NCBI GenBank assembly: GCA_022457155.1
Contig: JAJGOT010000359.1
Span: forward strand, 607,501-671,500
DNA: 64,000 nucleotides
Direction: 5' to 3'
Source: Cladopsammia gracilis
Taxonomy: Eukaryota; Cnidaria; Anthozoa; Scleractinia; Dendrophylliidae
Shown here one piece after another: positions 33,190 through 44,841 of the stretch. Below the pieces are notes generated by a model. That model did no database searches. It saw nothing but the letters and a program-made list of their open reading frames with translations, and was not told the DNA's origin. The position numbers and the translations under genes are program-made. The stretch's first letter is position 1; every line of letters begins with the position of its first letter.

Positions 33190-33965
33190 CTGGATGGAAC
33201 ACAAAAGAAATAAAATGAACTGTCAATGCCAAATTACATGTATACTTTATTGTAATAATAATAATAATAATAACAATAATTTTATTAACAATAAAAATAA
33301 CTATTTACAACACATTAAAAATTCTAATACAATAAGATATGTACATTTAAAATGGTATATCTAGCGTTACATTTATTTACTTTTTTAAAAAAAGAGAAAG
33401 GCCTTCAAAAATTAGATTCTTCAAAATGAATTGTATCCTATAGCATTGTTTCAGGAAATTTAACAATTTCAAAAAAAAAAAAAAAAAAAGCCTGGCTGAG
33501 AAAATTATATAAAAATTTAGTTCTTAATTCCCGCGAGTTTTTTATCAATATCAAAATCAGTGTCCTGTAAGTTTAAGGGAGCGCGTCTTGTGGATCGAGA
33601 TCACCTCAGACAGAGCAGAGCAGACCACAGTAAGGCGAATGAAACCTTTGAACGAATCCATGCTATTATTATAGCTATATAATGCTATAATAATAATAAT
33701 AATTAATAATAATAATTATTATTATTATTATACTTGCTCCAGAGCAAAACATACATGGAGATTCTATGAGGATATTAGGTATTTTCACTTAGTAATCAAA
33801 ATTCAGAAGCATTAAAATGCAGATTAGATTCCAAATTGTTTATAGAATTGCAGAGTGTTTAAAACTGCACATCTGGGCCAAATGTTGAAGCGCAGGAGCA
33901 TTTCGTTCAAGAGTTATAGGCAAAAGAACATTGGACATTTTTAGTAACAAAAATGTATGGAGCAG
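33190..33965. other. microsatellites, no gene
   Basis: Contains (AAT)n at about 33256-33282, a long A run at 33472-33489, and an AT-rich palindromic (AAT/ATT)n hairpin at about 33660-33730. Possibly holds the 5' exon of the recombinase gene, but nothing convinces. Confidence 0.5.
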
Positions 33966-35240
33966 CCATCTTGGTGCCCCACTTAGGCAGGGCTCTATCT
34001 AGGGTATTTGAGGGGTAGAAGCTTCTCCACCCCCAAAACGCCCAGCTTCTCCCCCAAAAAATATTGTTATCATTACAGTATATAATTAAGAAGCTATATC
34101 GGAAAAATCATCCAGAGGTCGGTGCACGAGGTCAGTGCACATGAAGTAAATATTCCTGTCTAAGGACACTATATGACAAGGAACATGGAGTATTACAAAC
34201 TGCTGGCCAGTTGACTATTATCGCGTGAAAGCGCGCGTGATATTGCCTAATTCTTAGCCAACGAGGCTGCCCGGATGATGCCGTAGGCCAAGTCGGCTAA
34301 AATTAGGCGAGATCACGCAAGCTTGAGCACAATAATAGTTTTATAATTTAACACGTTAATAACAAAGCACAGTTTGAAGAAAAAGTATAGAGGCCGGTCC
34401 GTCATTTTTGTTTTCTCTTGTCAAAATGCGAAATTTACCTCCATCGTTGGATATACGTCATGTAGACATAGCGTATATCGATAACTTTTTGACCATATTT
34501 GGGCAGTGTATCAATGTGTTGAATTATAATGGTCATTATATGATGTCCTGGAGTCAGTGGTAGATCATTACAAACGTGTAAAGAAGCGCAAATTGGCTTT
34601 GTTATTCAATTCAATTCAACTTTTTGGAGAAGGAAAATACATTTAGATCCTCAAGTTGATCAGGGAGATTTTCCAAAGATCAATTGCCATGATTTGTTTT
34701 CACACGCGATTAGACATGCTGTCAGTTAACAGTCGCTTTACCGCGTCAGTAATAACTTATTATATACAGGTCAGTTATTATTTACACGGTTTACAGTTAG
34801 GCTGTTATCTAGAATTTTGCAGTTCAGTGTTAGGACCATTGGTAAGAAATGGAAAAGTGCCGTTGTTGATTTTATTTATGTTATTCACTTACTAACAATG
34901 AGTATGTATAAATATTTGTGCAATTAGATTTTGGGTAACTCTTCTGTTCACGTTATTATATATCGGAGCTAATTGTAATAAATAAATAACATTGTCCGAA
35001 CGTGATTCACGACTAAAAAATAAAACAAAATACCACTGTAACATTATCTCAAAATTGTGTCTCAAAATGCACAAGATTGCATCTCAGCGCATATTAATTT
35101 CAAACAATTTCTGGGGGAGCATGCCCCCGGACCCCCCTATAAAGCTCGTGGCCTTCGGCCACTCAGGACTTCTCTCCCCAACCATAAATCCTAGATAGAA
35201 CCCTGTTAGGGGCACCAACATGGCAGCCAAAACTTTAAAG
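33966..35240. repeat. degenerate long inverted-repeat element
   Basis: The sequence from 33966 (GCCATCTTGGTGCCCCAC, then GGGCTCTATCTAGGG) reappears inverted at about 35175-35230 (CTAGATAGAACCCTGTTAGG, then GGGGCACCAACATGGC). Both arms continue inward into Gly/Pro-codon-like GGGGG/CCCCC tracts (34030-34065 and 35105-35140). The arms are diverged and I could not find the outer termini or a TSD. The interior has no recognisable gene. Confidence 0.5.
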
Positions 35241-36526
35241 TCTTAATAACACCCAAAATCTCATCACAAAACATTGGATTCACTATAAGTTCCAGTAAAT
35301 CGTCTTCTAAGCATCTACATGTATAATGCAAAAATAACTTTGACCTAGTTCAGTTTTCTTTATTTTCACGGCTTATCTGAAATAGCGTGACAAATTGTGT
35401 GACACTTAGAAACAAAACATTGTTAATACCTGAAACTTAACTTATAAAAGCTAACAAATCTGTACCTTACGAGAAACTTGTCAGCTGAAAACAGAGTTGC
35501 CCCAGTAAAAGCCAAATTAGTGGATTATTGACTGCAGTTTACAATGCACTGATTTGATCAATTGGAAGGATGTTTACAAACTACCTTTCCGCTGTACAAA
35601 AATATTCAAATTGATTATTTCCCAGTTTAAAGTGCTTCATAGAAGACTTGCAACAAATGACTTTTTAAATAAAATTGGTATCAGGAATATAATGATATCT
35701 GTACATGTACTTTCTGTTATAGTGGAGAGAAAGAAACACTACTGTACTTCATTTATTCTGGTACTGTAGTGAAACTTCACTTTTCTGGCAGGGTTTTGGA
35801 AAATGGTTTCATGAAAAGTACTCATTGACATGAATTGATAATTTATCCTTGGCTATTATACTACTGTAGATCTGAGAACAGATAGTTTTTCACACACACA
35901 ACAATATTTCCACTTTCTTGTTGCCAGATATTTTATCTGGACTTGTAAAATGCAAGAGAAAATCCCAAACATAAAAGGGTTTCCAAGTTTCCTGACATCT
36001 TTCAGCGGTTTTTGAAAAAATAAATAAAGAAATAAACCTCTTCAAATCCTTAAATCCTTCATTGAAAAAGCAAGTTTTTCTTCTTACTGCGCCTTTCAAT
36101 AACATGCGGAATTTGAAATTCAAATTCCCGTTGGGTGTTACACTGCCGTCAATCATCTTAGGGTACCTCTCAGGAAACAAATCTTCGCTTCAATGAGTTA
36201 AAAAGGTCATGTCCGTGCATTATGATCGGTAGATTTTGATCCATTTTGTTTGTTTATTTTTTACATGGTCCGTTGGCTTTCGTATTAATTATGATTGATG
36301 GCAGGAAATAACGCAACTGTTGGCTGAGATTTGAATTTCAAATTCTGCATGTTATTGAAAGGCGCTGTAATGAACTTTAAAACAACTGGTCCTTTAAAAT
36401 AAATTATTTAAGCTGACGGTATAATTTATAAGTAATGTAACTAATGTTGTATTGTAAACAGTGTTCATGTGAGTACTGAATTATAAGTAGCGTGAGTATT
36501 GTAATGTACGTATTGTATACACCAAA
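35241..36526. other. no gene recognised
   Basis: AT-rich DNA. Short frames near 35554 and 35890 show no family resemblance. The left side of the inverted repeat that starts at 36527 is approached at the end. Confidence 0.4.
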
Positions 36527-38245
36527 TTGAAGAAACGTTGTCAGGTGAAAAGCATAAACCATGAACGATGCGACCCAAAGGTATGGAAGGTGAATAAATT
36601 AATTTTTGTCTGTGACAGAATACACATTATATCAGGGCTCCAAGCTCATTTTTCAATAAGTCGCCTTTTGGCGACCTACATTTTTAAAATGGTCGCCATT
36701 GGAAAATTTTGGTCGCCAAAAATTGTTGTTTCATTTTATTACTAAGCTTGCCAATGCTGCCTACCCATAATCCCATTTGGTCACATCGTTCATGGTTTAT
36801 GCCTTTCACTAGCCTGCATAACAGGCGTTATTGGGGCGCTCAAGCAGGTTTTAGGTCGCAAGCGCGCAGCGAGTGACACGAGCGCAAAGCGCGAGACACG
36901 CAAGAGGAGGGAAAAGAAAAAAATAACGCCTGTAGACACGCTATTGTTTGATCTCTTCCAAACGTAAATTTCTATTGGCTGATTTGTTCCATGTGATGCA
37001 TGTTGTCGAAATGTGAGATCAAGATTTGAGAAATCAAGCTGTTAGAACCAAGATGGCATTGTGTCTGGAGAATGCTCTTGAGTTATTCCCGTATTTAGAT
37101 GATCTTAAGAACGAAGAGCGAGAATATACAAAAGTAACCACTTGTATGCATTAGAATTACTAAGCAACCATGCTGGAATTCAAATATTTCAAACCAGATG
37201 CGGGATGCAATGACGCCATACGTCTGACAATGGTGGCACTGCCTAGCTCCGAGAAACACGTCAACTTAAACGCAGAATAAGCTCTGAGGAGCTAAAAACA
37301 ATTGCAAGATGCCACTATTCCAATATAGACCGTGACTATCGCATAAGACTTGGATCTTAGACCCTTTTAGCCGTGATGGAGAAAAGCTATCTCGCGAGTT
37401 ATACTAACCGCAGACTTGCACTCACAATTAAATCACGGACTGAGAAATGAACTGATCCCAAGCAGCGAATAATTCCTACTTAAGCGGCTACTACTGATCT
37501 TGCAACTCTTTCAAAGTGAGCCAAAAATCTCCTTTGTTATGCCAAGAGCTATCAAACAAACTAAATATTCCAAACGGTTCTGGAAAGCATAAATTCCTCC
37601 TGTCAGTATCACAACTAGAGATTTTTTCCTAAGATCAAAGAAACGACGAACATTTAGAGCAGGCCTGTTATATCTTTATTTTGATCCAAAAGGAAAAATC
37701 TGTCAGGCACTTACTTGGGATAGACTTATTCTAAAGCTGACGAGCAGGATTTGTGTTCGGCCTGTCACCTTTTATAACAACTTAGGTTCATTCTTGAAAT
37801 CTGCGTCTTTGAGTAATAAAAAAAAACTGGAACGGTAGTACTTTTTTCTGTGAAAAGATTACCACATAATCTTCAAAAGGAATTACAAGCCTTTGGATCA
37901 TAAACTTTTGTTGCGACTCCTCACGTCCACGGAAGTTTATGCAAACAGATTTGGTGAATTCAGCCACCTTTACCGCGAATAATATTAACATTTTTTGATT
38001 GGTCGCCGTAATTATATGCCTGTGAGAATGTCTGATTATTGTCTGTCAATTTTAGGGGGCGTGTGTGTGGGCGGAAGAGACCGAACAATAGTGTGTCTAC
38101 AGGCGTTATATTTTCTTTTCCCTTCTCGTGCGTGTCTCGCGCTACACACTCGCGCCCCAAAACCCGCTTGGGCGCCCCCAATAACGCCTGTTATGCAGGC
38201 TAGCCTTTCACGGATCAACGTTTCTTTAATTAGGTGTATAAGTAG
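36527..38245. repeat. inverted-repeat element split by a nested insertion
   Basis: The left arm (36527-36573, with AGCATAAACCATGAACGATG) is matched in inverted orientation by 36779-36809 and, after the nested insertion, by 38212-38245 (AACGTTTCTTTAATTAGGTG). Without the insertion the arms are about 65-75 bp, bracketing a 205-bp loop (36574-36778) that itself contains TGGCGACC/GGTCGCC hairpins. Tandem GTATTGTAAGTAG-like repeats flank both sides. Confidence 0.6.
36810..38202. mobile_element. 1.39-kb DNA transposon with about 145-bp TIRs and 9-bp TSD
   Basis: Both ends start TAGCCTGCATAACAGGCG (one inverted), and similarity continues for about 145 bp with small indels into GTCTCTTCC-like sequence. 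The perfect 9-base direct repeat GCCTTTCAC lies at 36801-36809 and 38203-38211. A 9-bp TSD with long TIRs is typical of Mutator-like elements. Inside there is no transposase. A short frame from an ATG at 37053 (MALCLENALELFPYLDDLKN, stop after 33 codons) is the only protein-like stretch, possibly a captured piece. A non-autonomous copy. Confidence 0.8.
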
Positions 38246-38397
38246 AGTATTGTATTGTAAGTAGTGCAAGCATTGCATTGTAAGTAGAATGAGTATTGTA
38301 TTGTAAGTAGCGTAAATATAATTGTAATTAAATGGGAGTATTACATTAAAAAAACCTGAAACTTTTTCTGAAGGATTGTAACACTGGTACCCACATA

Positions 38398-38614
38398 GAT
38401 AAAATCGCCCACGAGCCACGGATGGCCCACTTGGCTGGAGCTTAACCCGGTTTCTGTAGCATGAAACAACTTGGAATATTGCTAGCCCCCACCCCCAATG
38501 GTATGCTAGTCCATCGTAGGCTTACCCCCAGCATTTTGTCGGTGGTACCCATTTATACACCTGGTTGGAGAGAGACAATGTGGAGCAAAGTTTCTAAGGC
38601 AGAGACCAGATTTG
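38398..38614 (-). repeat. SINE fragment, same family as 51.8-52.1 kb
   Basis: Closely similar to 51790-51990 (shared CTTAACCCGGTTTCTGTAGC, CCCAGCATTTTG, TACCCATTTATACACC). The tRNA-derived head is missing because the similarity ends after GCAGAGACCAG, and about 25 bp are deleted just before. No TSD found. Confidence 0.75.
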
Positions 38615-41272
38615 TAGGATATATAGTTTAAATTTTTTATGACATGTGTAAACCCGAATTGATGTGCCTTTTATCCCACTCCCAGGGACACAGAAAGAGA
38701 TTAGAGTTCTTCTAGAGAAAAGCCCAAATATTGTTTCGTTTCAATACGGCCGCTTTTAGTATGGATAAATTACTTTATCTCCAGCCAATCACAACTTATT
38801 CCAGGGATTTCCCTGAAGAGAATTGCGACTAATCCATGCGGTCATTTATAGATGCCATTGTGTTTAATAACCCACAAGTCCTTGCACTAGTAATTGTTTC
38901 AATTTGCCCCGCTCCTATCCCACCCTAGTGATCCCTGGGACAAGAAAACTTAAAGAAAATTCCCCATCCCCTGAACAGAAGGACCGGAATTATCCGAGGG
39001 AATTGCCTGGGGAGGGGGATTATAACAGCTAGAATTGAACCATTCATAAAACATTAACCACCGACATTAAAAATTATGAACATTTCAATATGGCCGTTAA
39101 CAAGTTGCAGTCACTGAATTAAGTTAATGTTTATACAAGCAGAATAGCGACGTTCCAGCAGAACGTGCATAATATGTCAAAAAGTGGCTCATCCTCGGTG
39201 TAAAAACCTGCCAAACTCACGAGTGATGTAAAAGAAAGAAAACAAAAGGTATAAAACAATAGAGTCAACTGGGAACGCAAGACCACAAAGGTGAAAAACA
39301 AAGAAAAAAGTCACAGGTTTTTACACCGAGACAAACCGCAAAAAGTTCATTCTAAATGAGACTTAATAAGCACTGTTTTTCAACAAAGGAATTAACTATG
39401 TTCCAAATACTAACCTTTTTTGCTTTCTCTCGATCCATGCCCCGTCTTGTAGTATATTCAAGCGTATGATCAAACCATTTTTAAGGGTCAGACAGAATGT
39501 AACCTAAATAGCTTAACACTTACATCTATATTTTCCTCTAAACACACTTATATACTTAAAAAACGACTTCTTTATTTCTTAAAATGCCGCCTAGTATTTA
39601 AATTGCCCGTGGGGGGAAATCTCTATTCCTCATAAGCTCGGCTTCTTGGAGATTTCCCCGCTACAGTCACCCCTCCCAAGTTATGTACAAGCATTTTTGC
39701 CATTTCAATTGATTTTTTTATCCTTTTCCTTGCTATCTTTCTCCCTTTTGTTTTCTTTCTTGTTTCCATTTTCCTGATTAGCTTTCCTTTTTTATGCAAT
39801 CTCTTGCATAATTTTTTCTGCGATTTAATAATAGATTGACTAATAAAATAGTTTTAATTTGTGAGAATTAACTGATGTTTAAGAAATTGTAATCAGTGAG
39901 CTCACTTAATAAAAATTCATGCCAACCTTAAAAAGCAAAGAATGTAGCCCTTTTCTCGTCAGGAGTTCAGAAGAGTTACATGGCTAATAGGTTTCTAGGT
40001 GGGGGTGGAGAGGGTGAAATTATTTTCCGTAGGGGGTTATGGAAAGGGAAAAACTGACATGCTTTAAATTGAAAGCAAGAAACCTATTGAACCTACACGT
40101 TTCGAATCAATGGCACCAATGGCTGAACCCTACGTGCAATTTGCAAATTAAGGGTGACATGAATATCATCTATCGGAATATTACTTTAGTTTAAACCCAT
40201 TACCTGCTTCCTGATTAGTTGGTCTAGTCGGGGTGGTGATCGTCTGTCTTTTTTTGGCATCGTTGCAATGGCGACATGTTCATCTCCCTCGTCTTCCTGA
40301 TTTTGGCAGTGGATTTTGAAATAAGGTAAGCTTAAGTTTAAATTTCATGTAAATCTTAAATACTTTGGATCAAAACGAAGTTGGTATCCACTGTATTTTG
40401 AAGAAATCGAAACTTACCATAGATTATTGCTGTGTTTGATAGTAGAGCAGCTGAAGGGTTAAGTTCTGTATTCGTTTGTTACACCAACAAAGAACTAGAT
40501 ACTGTTAGCTGATGTGAATTTTACGAGAACGGTGTATTTTGCTGACGCATTTAGGCTACGTAAGGGGCTGATGATATAGAAATCAAAAAAGATTTAAAAG
40601 AAACAGCATAGGACAAAGATTGAAACGATAACGTTGAATTACCTAATGAAATGCGAATTAAATAACTGATGCAAGCGGTACTGAAACCGAGCCGATAAAA
40701 AGCAGTAAGGCAGATGATACAGCTATTATTTTTAGTTAAACCGAAAAAAATGGCTTTGGAAAACTGGAAAAACAACCTTATTCGCGTAAGGGGAATTTCT
40801 TAAACTTTATGTGAAGAATTGCTTCATATTAGTGATTTATATGACAGATTAGCAAGTAACTCTATTGCTAGTTACTTATATGAAGGAGAAAACTGTGAGG
40901 ATTATATTGTTGAGGCAGGAAAAGTGAGATTAGTTTAAGAAATAACAAGAAAGACCATGGAAGAGAAGTTTTTGGTGAGCTCACTAAAGTGCATGTTTAT
41001 GAAATATAAATGTTTAGGTACAACACATTACTTCAAAATCCAAATTTGTCACCAAACCGTTCCGTTTTCATTCGAGTTTTTGCTATCTTCTGTTCGTCCA
41101 TTTAGGTTTTAATTCTTCAAATTTAAAGTTGGTTTGGCTTTTTGGTGTGTTTACGGTGTGACACAAACGAATTATCTCGCCCAATAGTCAAAAAAAAAAT
41201 TATAAATTAAAAGTTTACAACAGGTTTTAAAACATTTAGGGTCAAAATCTAATGCTCTAATATTTTGATTTT
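38615..41272. other. no gene; two small inverted repeats
   Basis: A 17-base perfect inverted repeat CTCGGTGTAAAAACCTG (39194-39210, inverted at about 39308-39330) encloses about 100 bp and could be a small MITE. An 11-base hairpin GGGGAAATCTC lies at about 39613-39654. No coding frame of interest in the remainder. Confidence 0.45.
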
Positions 41273-41850
41273 AATGATAGCATATTCCGCATATTAAGGT
41301 TTCTTTCTTTGCTACAATTATTTTTTGTCAAACATAGGGGATTCGTTCAGTCCCTCTCTCTTTCACTTGCTGGTTTTTGCGTTCAGTTGTCGGTTATCTT
41401 GTCGTTCGGTGATTCATGGGTTCAATTGAACTATCAAATGTTGCCTGATTTTCTGTGCGTCATTTTGGCTGTCGTTCCATTCGTTGATTCTTGGTTCTCG
41501 ATTTTGAGTTGGGCTGTTCGTGTCTTTTACTTTTTACAAAAACATAGTTGGACTTTCTGTTGTATGTTACGGTTTAACACAAACGAATAATATAAATGAT
41601 AGCATTAGCCACATATTAAGGTTTTTTCCTTTGCTACAATTCTTTTTCTTCCTGCACGAAGGATTCATTCAGTCCTTCTCTCTTTTGCTTGCTGGTCACC
41701 TTGTTGATCGGTCATTCATGGGCTCAGTTGTCCTTTCAATTGTGCTCTGACTTTCTGTGCCTCATTTTGGCTGGCCTTTCGTTCGTTCATTTTAGGTTTG
41801 CGATTTTTAGTTGGGCTGTTCGTGTCTTTTACTTTTAAAAACAACACAAT
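41273..41850. repeat. diverged tandem duplication (about 320-bp unit)
   Basis: 41273-41549 and 41595-41845 align along their length (for example GATAGCAT, ATATTAAGGTTT, TTGCTACAATT, GCTTGCTGG, TTCATGGG, CATTTTGGCTG, AGTTGGGCTGTTCGTGTCTTTTAC in pieces). An ACACAAACGAAT word before each copy (41163 and 41578) extends it. The two copies differ by many substitutions and a roughly 20-bp gap, so the duplication is old. Confidence 0.75.
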
Positions 41851-42285
41851 TTGATGTCAATATTGAACAATGCTTCCCTTTCTTAAGAGAAAACAGAAAA
41901 AGTTGATAATCAATTGTTGCTAATGGTGAATCATCTGAATCTTGAAACCAAACAGGAAGAGGTTCATTAATTGTAGCAACTTTAATCTCTTTCCGGGCGA
42001 GTGTGCAAGCTGTTTCAACATCTAAGTAACAAGCAGGTGTTATCTGTTGGTTCAAAATATTGTTGTCATATACTGTGTTACCATCAACAATAACATTTGC
42101 TAAAGCATGAACCCAAGAATTTTTCAGAGGATTACTGTTCTGATTGGGAATAGCCAATTCTGATTCACTTAAACAAAACATTCTTCCCAGAATAATTGCT
42201 GTCAGAGTGCACGCATTGCTACCATCTCTTCCTCCTAGATGTCCTTGAGATATTTGAGGTTTGCATCTCCATACTTGTATTGCCT
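41846..42285 (-). CDS. fragment of a multi-copy cnidarian-type protein (GGRDGSNAC motif)
   Basis: On the minus strand a pyrimidine-rich tract and CAG at 42288-42286 look like a 3' splice site. The open frame after it reads EAIQVWRCKP, then SQGHLGGRDGSNACTLTAI and a mixed alpha/beta-like sequence with PLPVWFQDSDD. I remember the LGGRxGSNAC signature from dispersed coral proteins of unknown function; the Cys could be a nucleophile, but that is speculation. The frame runs on to a stop at 41807 inside the tandem duplication, so its C-terminus is not original. Same strand and phase as the fragment at 42353-42682. Confidence 0.4.
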
Positions 42286-42352
42286 CTGCAAAGAGGTATG
42301 AAATTTTATATTTACTTTGAGAATGCAGTGATACGAAAATGCAAAAACTCAA

Positions 42353-42682
42353 TTAATTGATAGGCTTATTTTCTTTATTCTGTTTATTTGATTCCTCCCA
42401 AGCCCGAATTTCATCAAGCAAATTTCGATCTCCAGACAACTTAATGTCATCGCCTGTAAGCACCTTAATATCATTCTCTATTTTAACAACTGCTTGTTCT
42501 ACTAAAGCAGATGCCAGGTTTCTTAAACAATGCACTTTGGATTTCCCTCTAATTCCATTAACCTTGAGATACCTGCATGCAGGTATAATGTGACGATGCA
42601 ACTGCACATGACTTGATGTTGTCTTTCCAAACACTTTACAAACTATTTGTTCTGCTGACTGAAGAGGCATACAGGGGCTCAC
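42353..42682 (-). CDS. hypothetical gene fragment
   Basis: A 109-codon minus-strand frame with a basic, Cys-containing first half (segments SSHVQLHRHIIPACRYLK and VHCLRNLASALVEQ) and a helical acidic end finishing NKENKPIN. I do not recognise it firmly. It lies just upstream of the GGRDGSNAC fragment, and the two may be exons of one decayed gene, but no 5' splice site is visible at its end. Confidence 0.35.
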   Translation of the reverse strand: MSPCMPLQSAEQIVCKVFGKTTSSHVQLHRHIIPACRYLKVNGIRGKSKVHCLRNLASALVEQAVVKIENDIKVLTGDDIKLSGDRNLLDEIRAWEESNKQNKENKPIN

Positions 42683-42752
42683 AGCTATTGATGGGATAAA
42701 AATTAAGAAACTAGTAGATGAATTAATCGTTTCACTTTAACACTGGGTATGA

Positions 42753-43109
42753 TTTGATACTGACTCTACGCACATCATTCTTTGTGAAGATAGTCCTAAT
42801 CTTGCTAGCCAAAGGCAATTGGTTTGTATAGATTATAAACGCCCTGATTTTCCAATTACTTTTGTGACTGTGCCTTCCTGGCCACTAGAGGGAGATATGG
42901 TATTGGTAAAAGGCGATGATGTGGAACCATGGAGGGCGTTTGTTCAAACAGTCAGTGAAAGGACAAGGACAGTCAGAGCACACTTTTATGTTCCTCATCC
43001 TCGCTGGGGAAGGGAGTGCGTGAGGGATCCGTACCCCAAAACATTTCTTGGAATTTGCAAAGGCTCTTGGCCAGGACAAGGAAGAGGAGTGTTCAGAGAA
43101 GATGATTGA
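42753..43109 (+). CDS. hypothetical gene fragment, opposite strand
   Basis: The plus-strand frame opens after a TGA at 42750-42752 and reads coherently: FDTDSTHIILCEDSPNL, GDMVLVKGDDVEPWRAFVQ, HFYVPHPRW, then LGICKGSW. The VLVKGDDVEPWRA segment looks like a small beta-barrel (tudor/BAH-like) seen in dispersed coral proteins. A GTAAGTT donor-like site follows at about 43123, past an in-frame stop. Its strand is opposite to the two neighbours, so they are not one gene. Confidence 0.35.
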   Translation, partial: FDTDSTHIILCEDSPNLASQRQLVCIDYKRPDFPITFVTVPSWPLEGDMVLVKGDDVEPWRAFVQTVSERTRTVRAHFYVPHPRWGRECVRDPYPKTFLGICKGSWPGQGRGVFREDD

Positions 43110-44397
43110 CCATTTCAACAGTAGTAAGTTACCTTTTCTAAATATTTGCTAAGGCAACATGTGTTTTTAGTTTTATTGGAAGTAAGAGAATACGTTAGAA
43201 TATGACAATGATAAGTCCAAGAAAATGATCAAATATTTCAGATGTGAGTGGAATTCGAGTTATTTTGTTGAGTGTACAGTGAACAATAGTTATTTTACAG
43301 CTATTTTTTAAGTCCTTTCCAGAAATCAGAGAGAGCAGAAGGATACTGTCTTGCCTGTCTTTTAGTGTTTACGAAGTCGTTTGCATATTGTCTGTCACCC
43401 AGTTGGTTTTTTTATGCCCCCTTGCACGTATAAAACAAACTGACTGCTCGCAGGGGAGAAATCATTTTCATATTTTAATTCTTTTTTAATTGCAAATACA
43501 ATTGGGAATTATCTATTCTTAAATTCTACGATATTGTGAATCCACAAATTTGGGAATGCAATACCCAAGTAATTCCCAAAGTTGGGTTCAAATTGGGATT
43601 TCACTTGCAATTCCCAAATTGGGAACTTGTTATTATTTCCTGTGATGTAGCCCCGTCACATAATTTGTTGAATTTTAAGCCAAAATCTACATTACTTGAA
43701 TCAGTTTTTCACTCCCTAATGTAACATTGCCTTGTATTTATTATATTTGAAGCCTCCAAAACGTTCAAATCACGTTTACCGCTGATTTCACCGATTTTTC
43801 ATATCCAAAACACATCATGCTCATACAAAGCCTTTGAGCAGACAGCAAACTTTGTCTGAGTCACATAGGGGGTCTATCTATTTTTAGTAATAGTGCAAAG
43901 CGCTATTAAAATGTTGAAGTAAGGTTTTCAAAGAAAATAGATACAATTAAGGGATACTAAGGTACCGAAAAAGCGCAATATAATTCAGATAATCAAGCGA
44001 TACTTACAAACAAGGGCTAACATCGAAGGTCCAATGAACACAAACCGACACAAAAACTGACAAACCAAGCGGACACAAAACATGGCGTCTTTCTCCCTCA
44101 CATGTATTGCACTGCCCTGGCCTGGGACTGTGTTAAGGGGTGATCCCGCTGACTACAAACAACAAATAGGTCCGCAATGCCTGCATGGGGGCTTACAAAT
44201 AACAAATCTTACAACTTGAAATTGTTGAGGAGCATTTTGTTAGATATTTGCGATTCCAATTTTATGAGTTTTAACTTTCTATAGTTTACATAAATTTAGT
44301 GTTTTAACTACAAGGTCTACAAAAATAACTAAGTTAACAAGGTACAAACGTGACTTAGTACATCAGTACTTTCACAGGCATATGAAGACCAGTCCGT
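43110..44397. other. no gene recognised
   Basis: AT-rich sequence with TTGGGAATT / AATTCCCAA words in both orientations at 43500-43640, possibly a tiny foldback element. Nothing else stands out up to the first terminal repeat of the YR retroelement. Confidence 0.4.
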
Positions 44398-44498
44398 AAT
44401 CGTTCGCATTTTACCACAGACCACAAGGAGTTTGGCAAACGAGTTTATTTCATGCAATGGAGAAGCACGAACTAGATTGACAATAAAACTCCAACGCC
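44398..44498 (-). repeat. split direct repeat B2
   Basis: About 100 bp matching B1 (44647-44750): shared CGTTCGCATTT, ACCACAGACCACAA, GAGTTTGGCAAAC, CAATGGAGAAGCAC, ACAATAAAACTCCAA. It is the outer 3' end of the element; a 27-bp spacer separates it from A2. Confidence 0.85.
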
Positions 44499-44525
44499 TT
44501 AAGGGCGGAAGGGTATTAAATAGGG

Positions 44526-44647
44526 TAACGAAAGCTATAGACTGCGAGCAAAGAGCAAATGACTAACAGTGTGAGAAACCACGCGATATATAATCGATAA
44601 GTATCATGCAACAATTAACCATCATCGCCAAGGTGATGACGTAACCA
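44526..44647 (-). repeat. split direct repeat A2
   Basis: About 122 bp matching A1 at 52895-53017: shared TAACGAAAGCTA, GCAAAGAGCAAATGACT, AGTATCATGCAACAAT, CCATCATCGCCAAGGTGATG. It contains the palindrome CATCATCGCCAAGGTGATG. It abuts B1 directly; this junction is the expected recombination core. Confidence 0.85.
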
Positions 44648-44750
44648 ATCGTTCGCATTTAACCACAGACCACAACGAGTTTGGCAAACAAGAGTTTATT
44701 GTCACGCAATGGAGAAGCACAAACTAGATTAACAATAAAACTCCAATGCC
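44647..44750 (-). repeat. split direct repeat B1
   Basis: About 104 bp matching B2; it lies just downstream of the recombinase stop codon in element orientation. Confidence 0.85.
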
Positions 44751-44841
44751 CAAACCCAAACAAAGGAGCGGTAGGTGGTGAAATGCGGACGAGGCGTACA
44801 AAAATTAGGTAAAATTAAAAAGAAAGTGACCGAAAATTAAT

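Noticed and set aside
33950..33980. First exon of the recombinase gene at the minus-strand ATGGCTGCTCCATAC (ending near 33972)
   Set aside because: The site lies in an arm of the degenerate inverted repeat, the frame closes quickly, and no donor site in a usable phase was found.
42353..43109. One gene covering 41.8-43.1 kb
   Set aside because: The right-hand fragment is on the opposite strand and no compatible splice donor is visible between the two minus-strand pieces.
43500..43640. Foldback element built on TTGGGAATT words
   Set aside because: The words are short, repeated in several orientations and do not define two arms.
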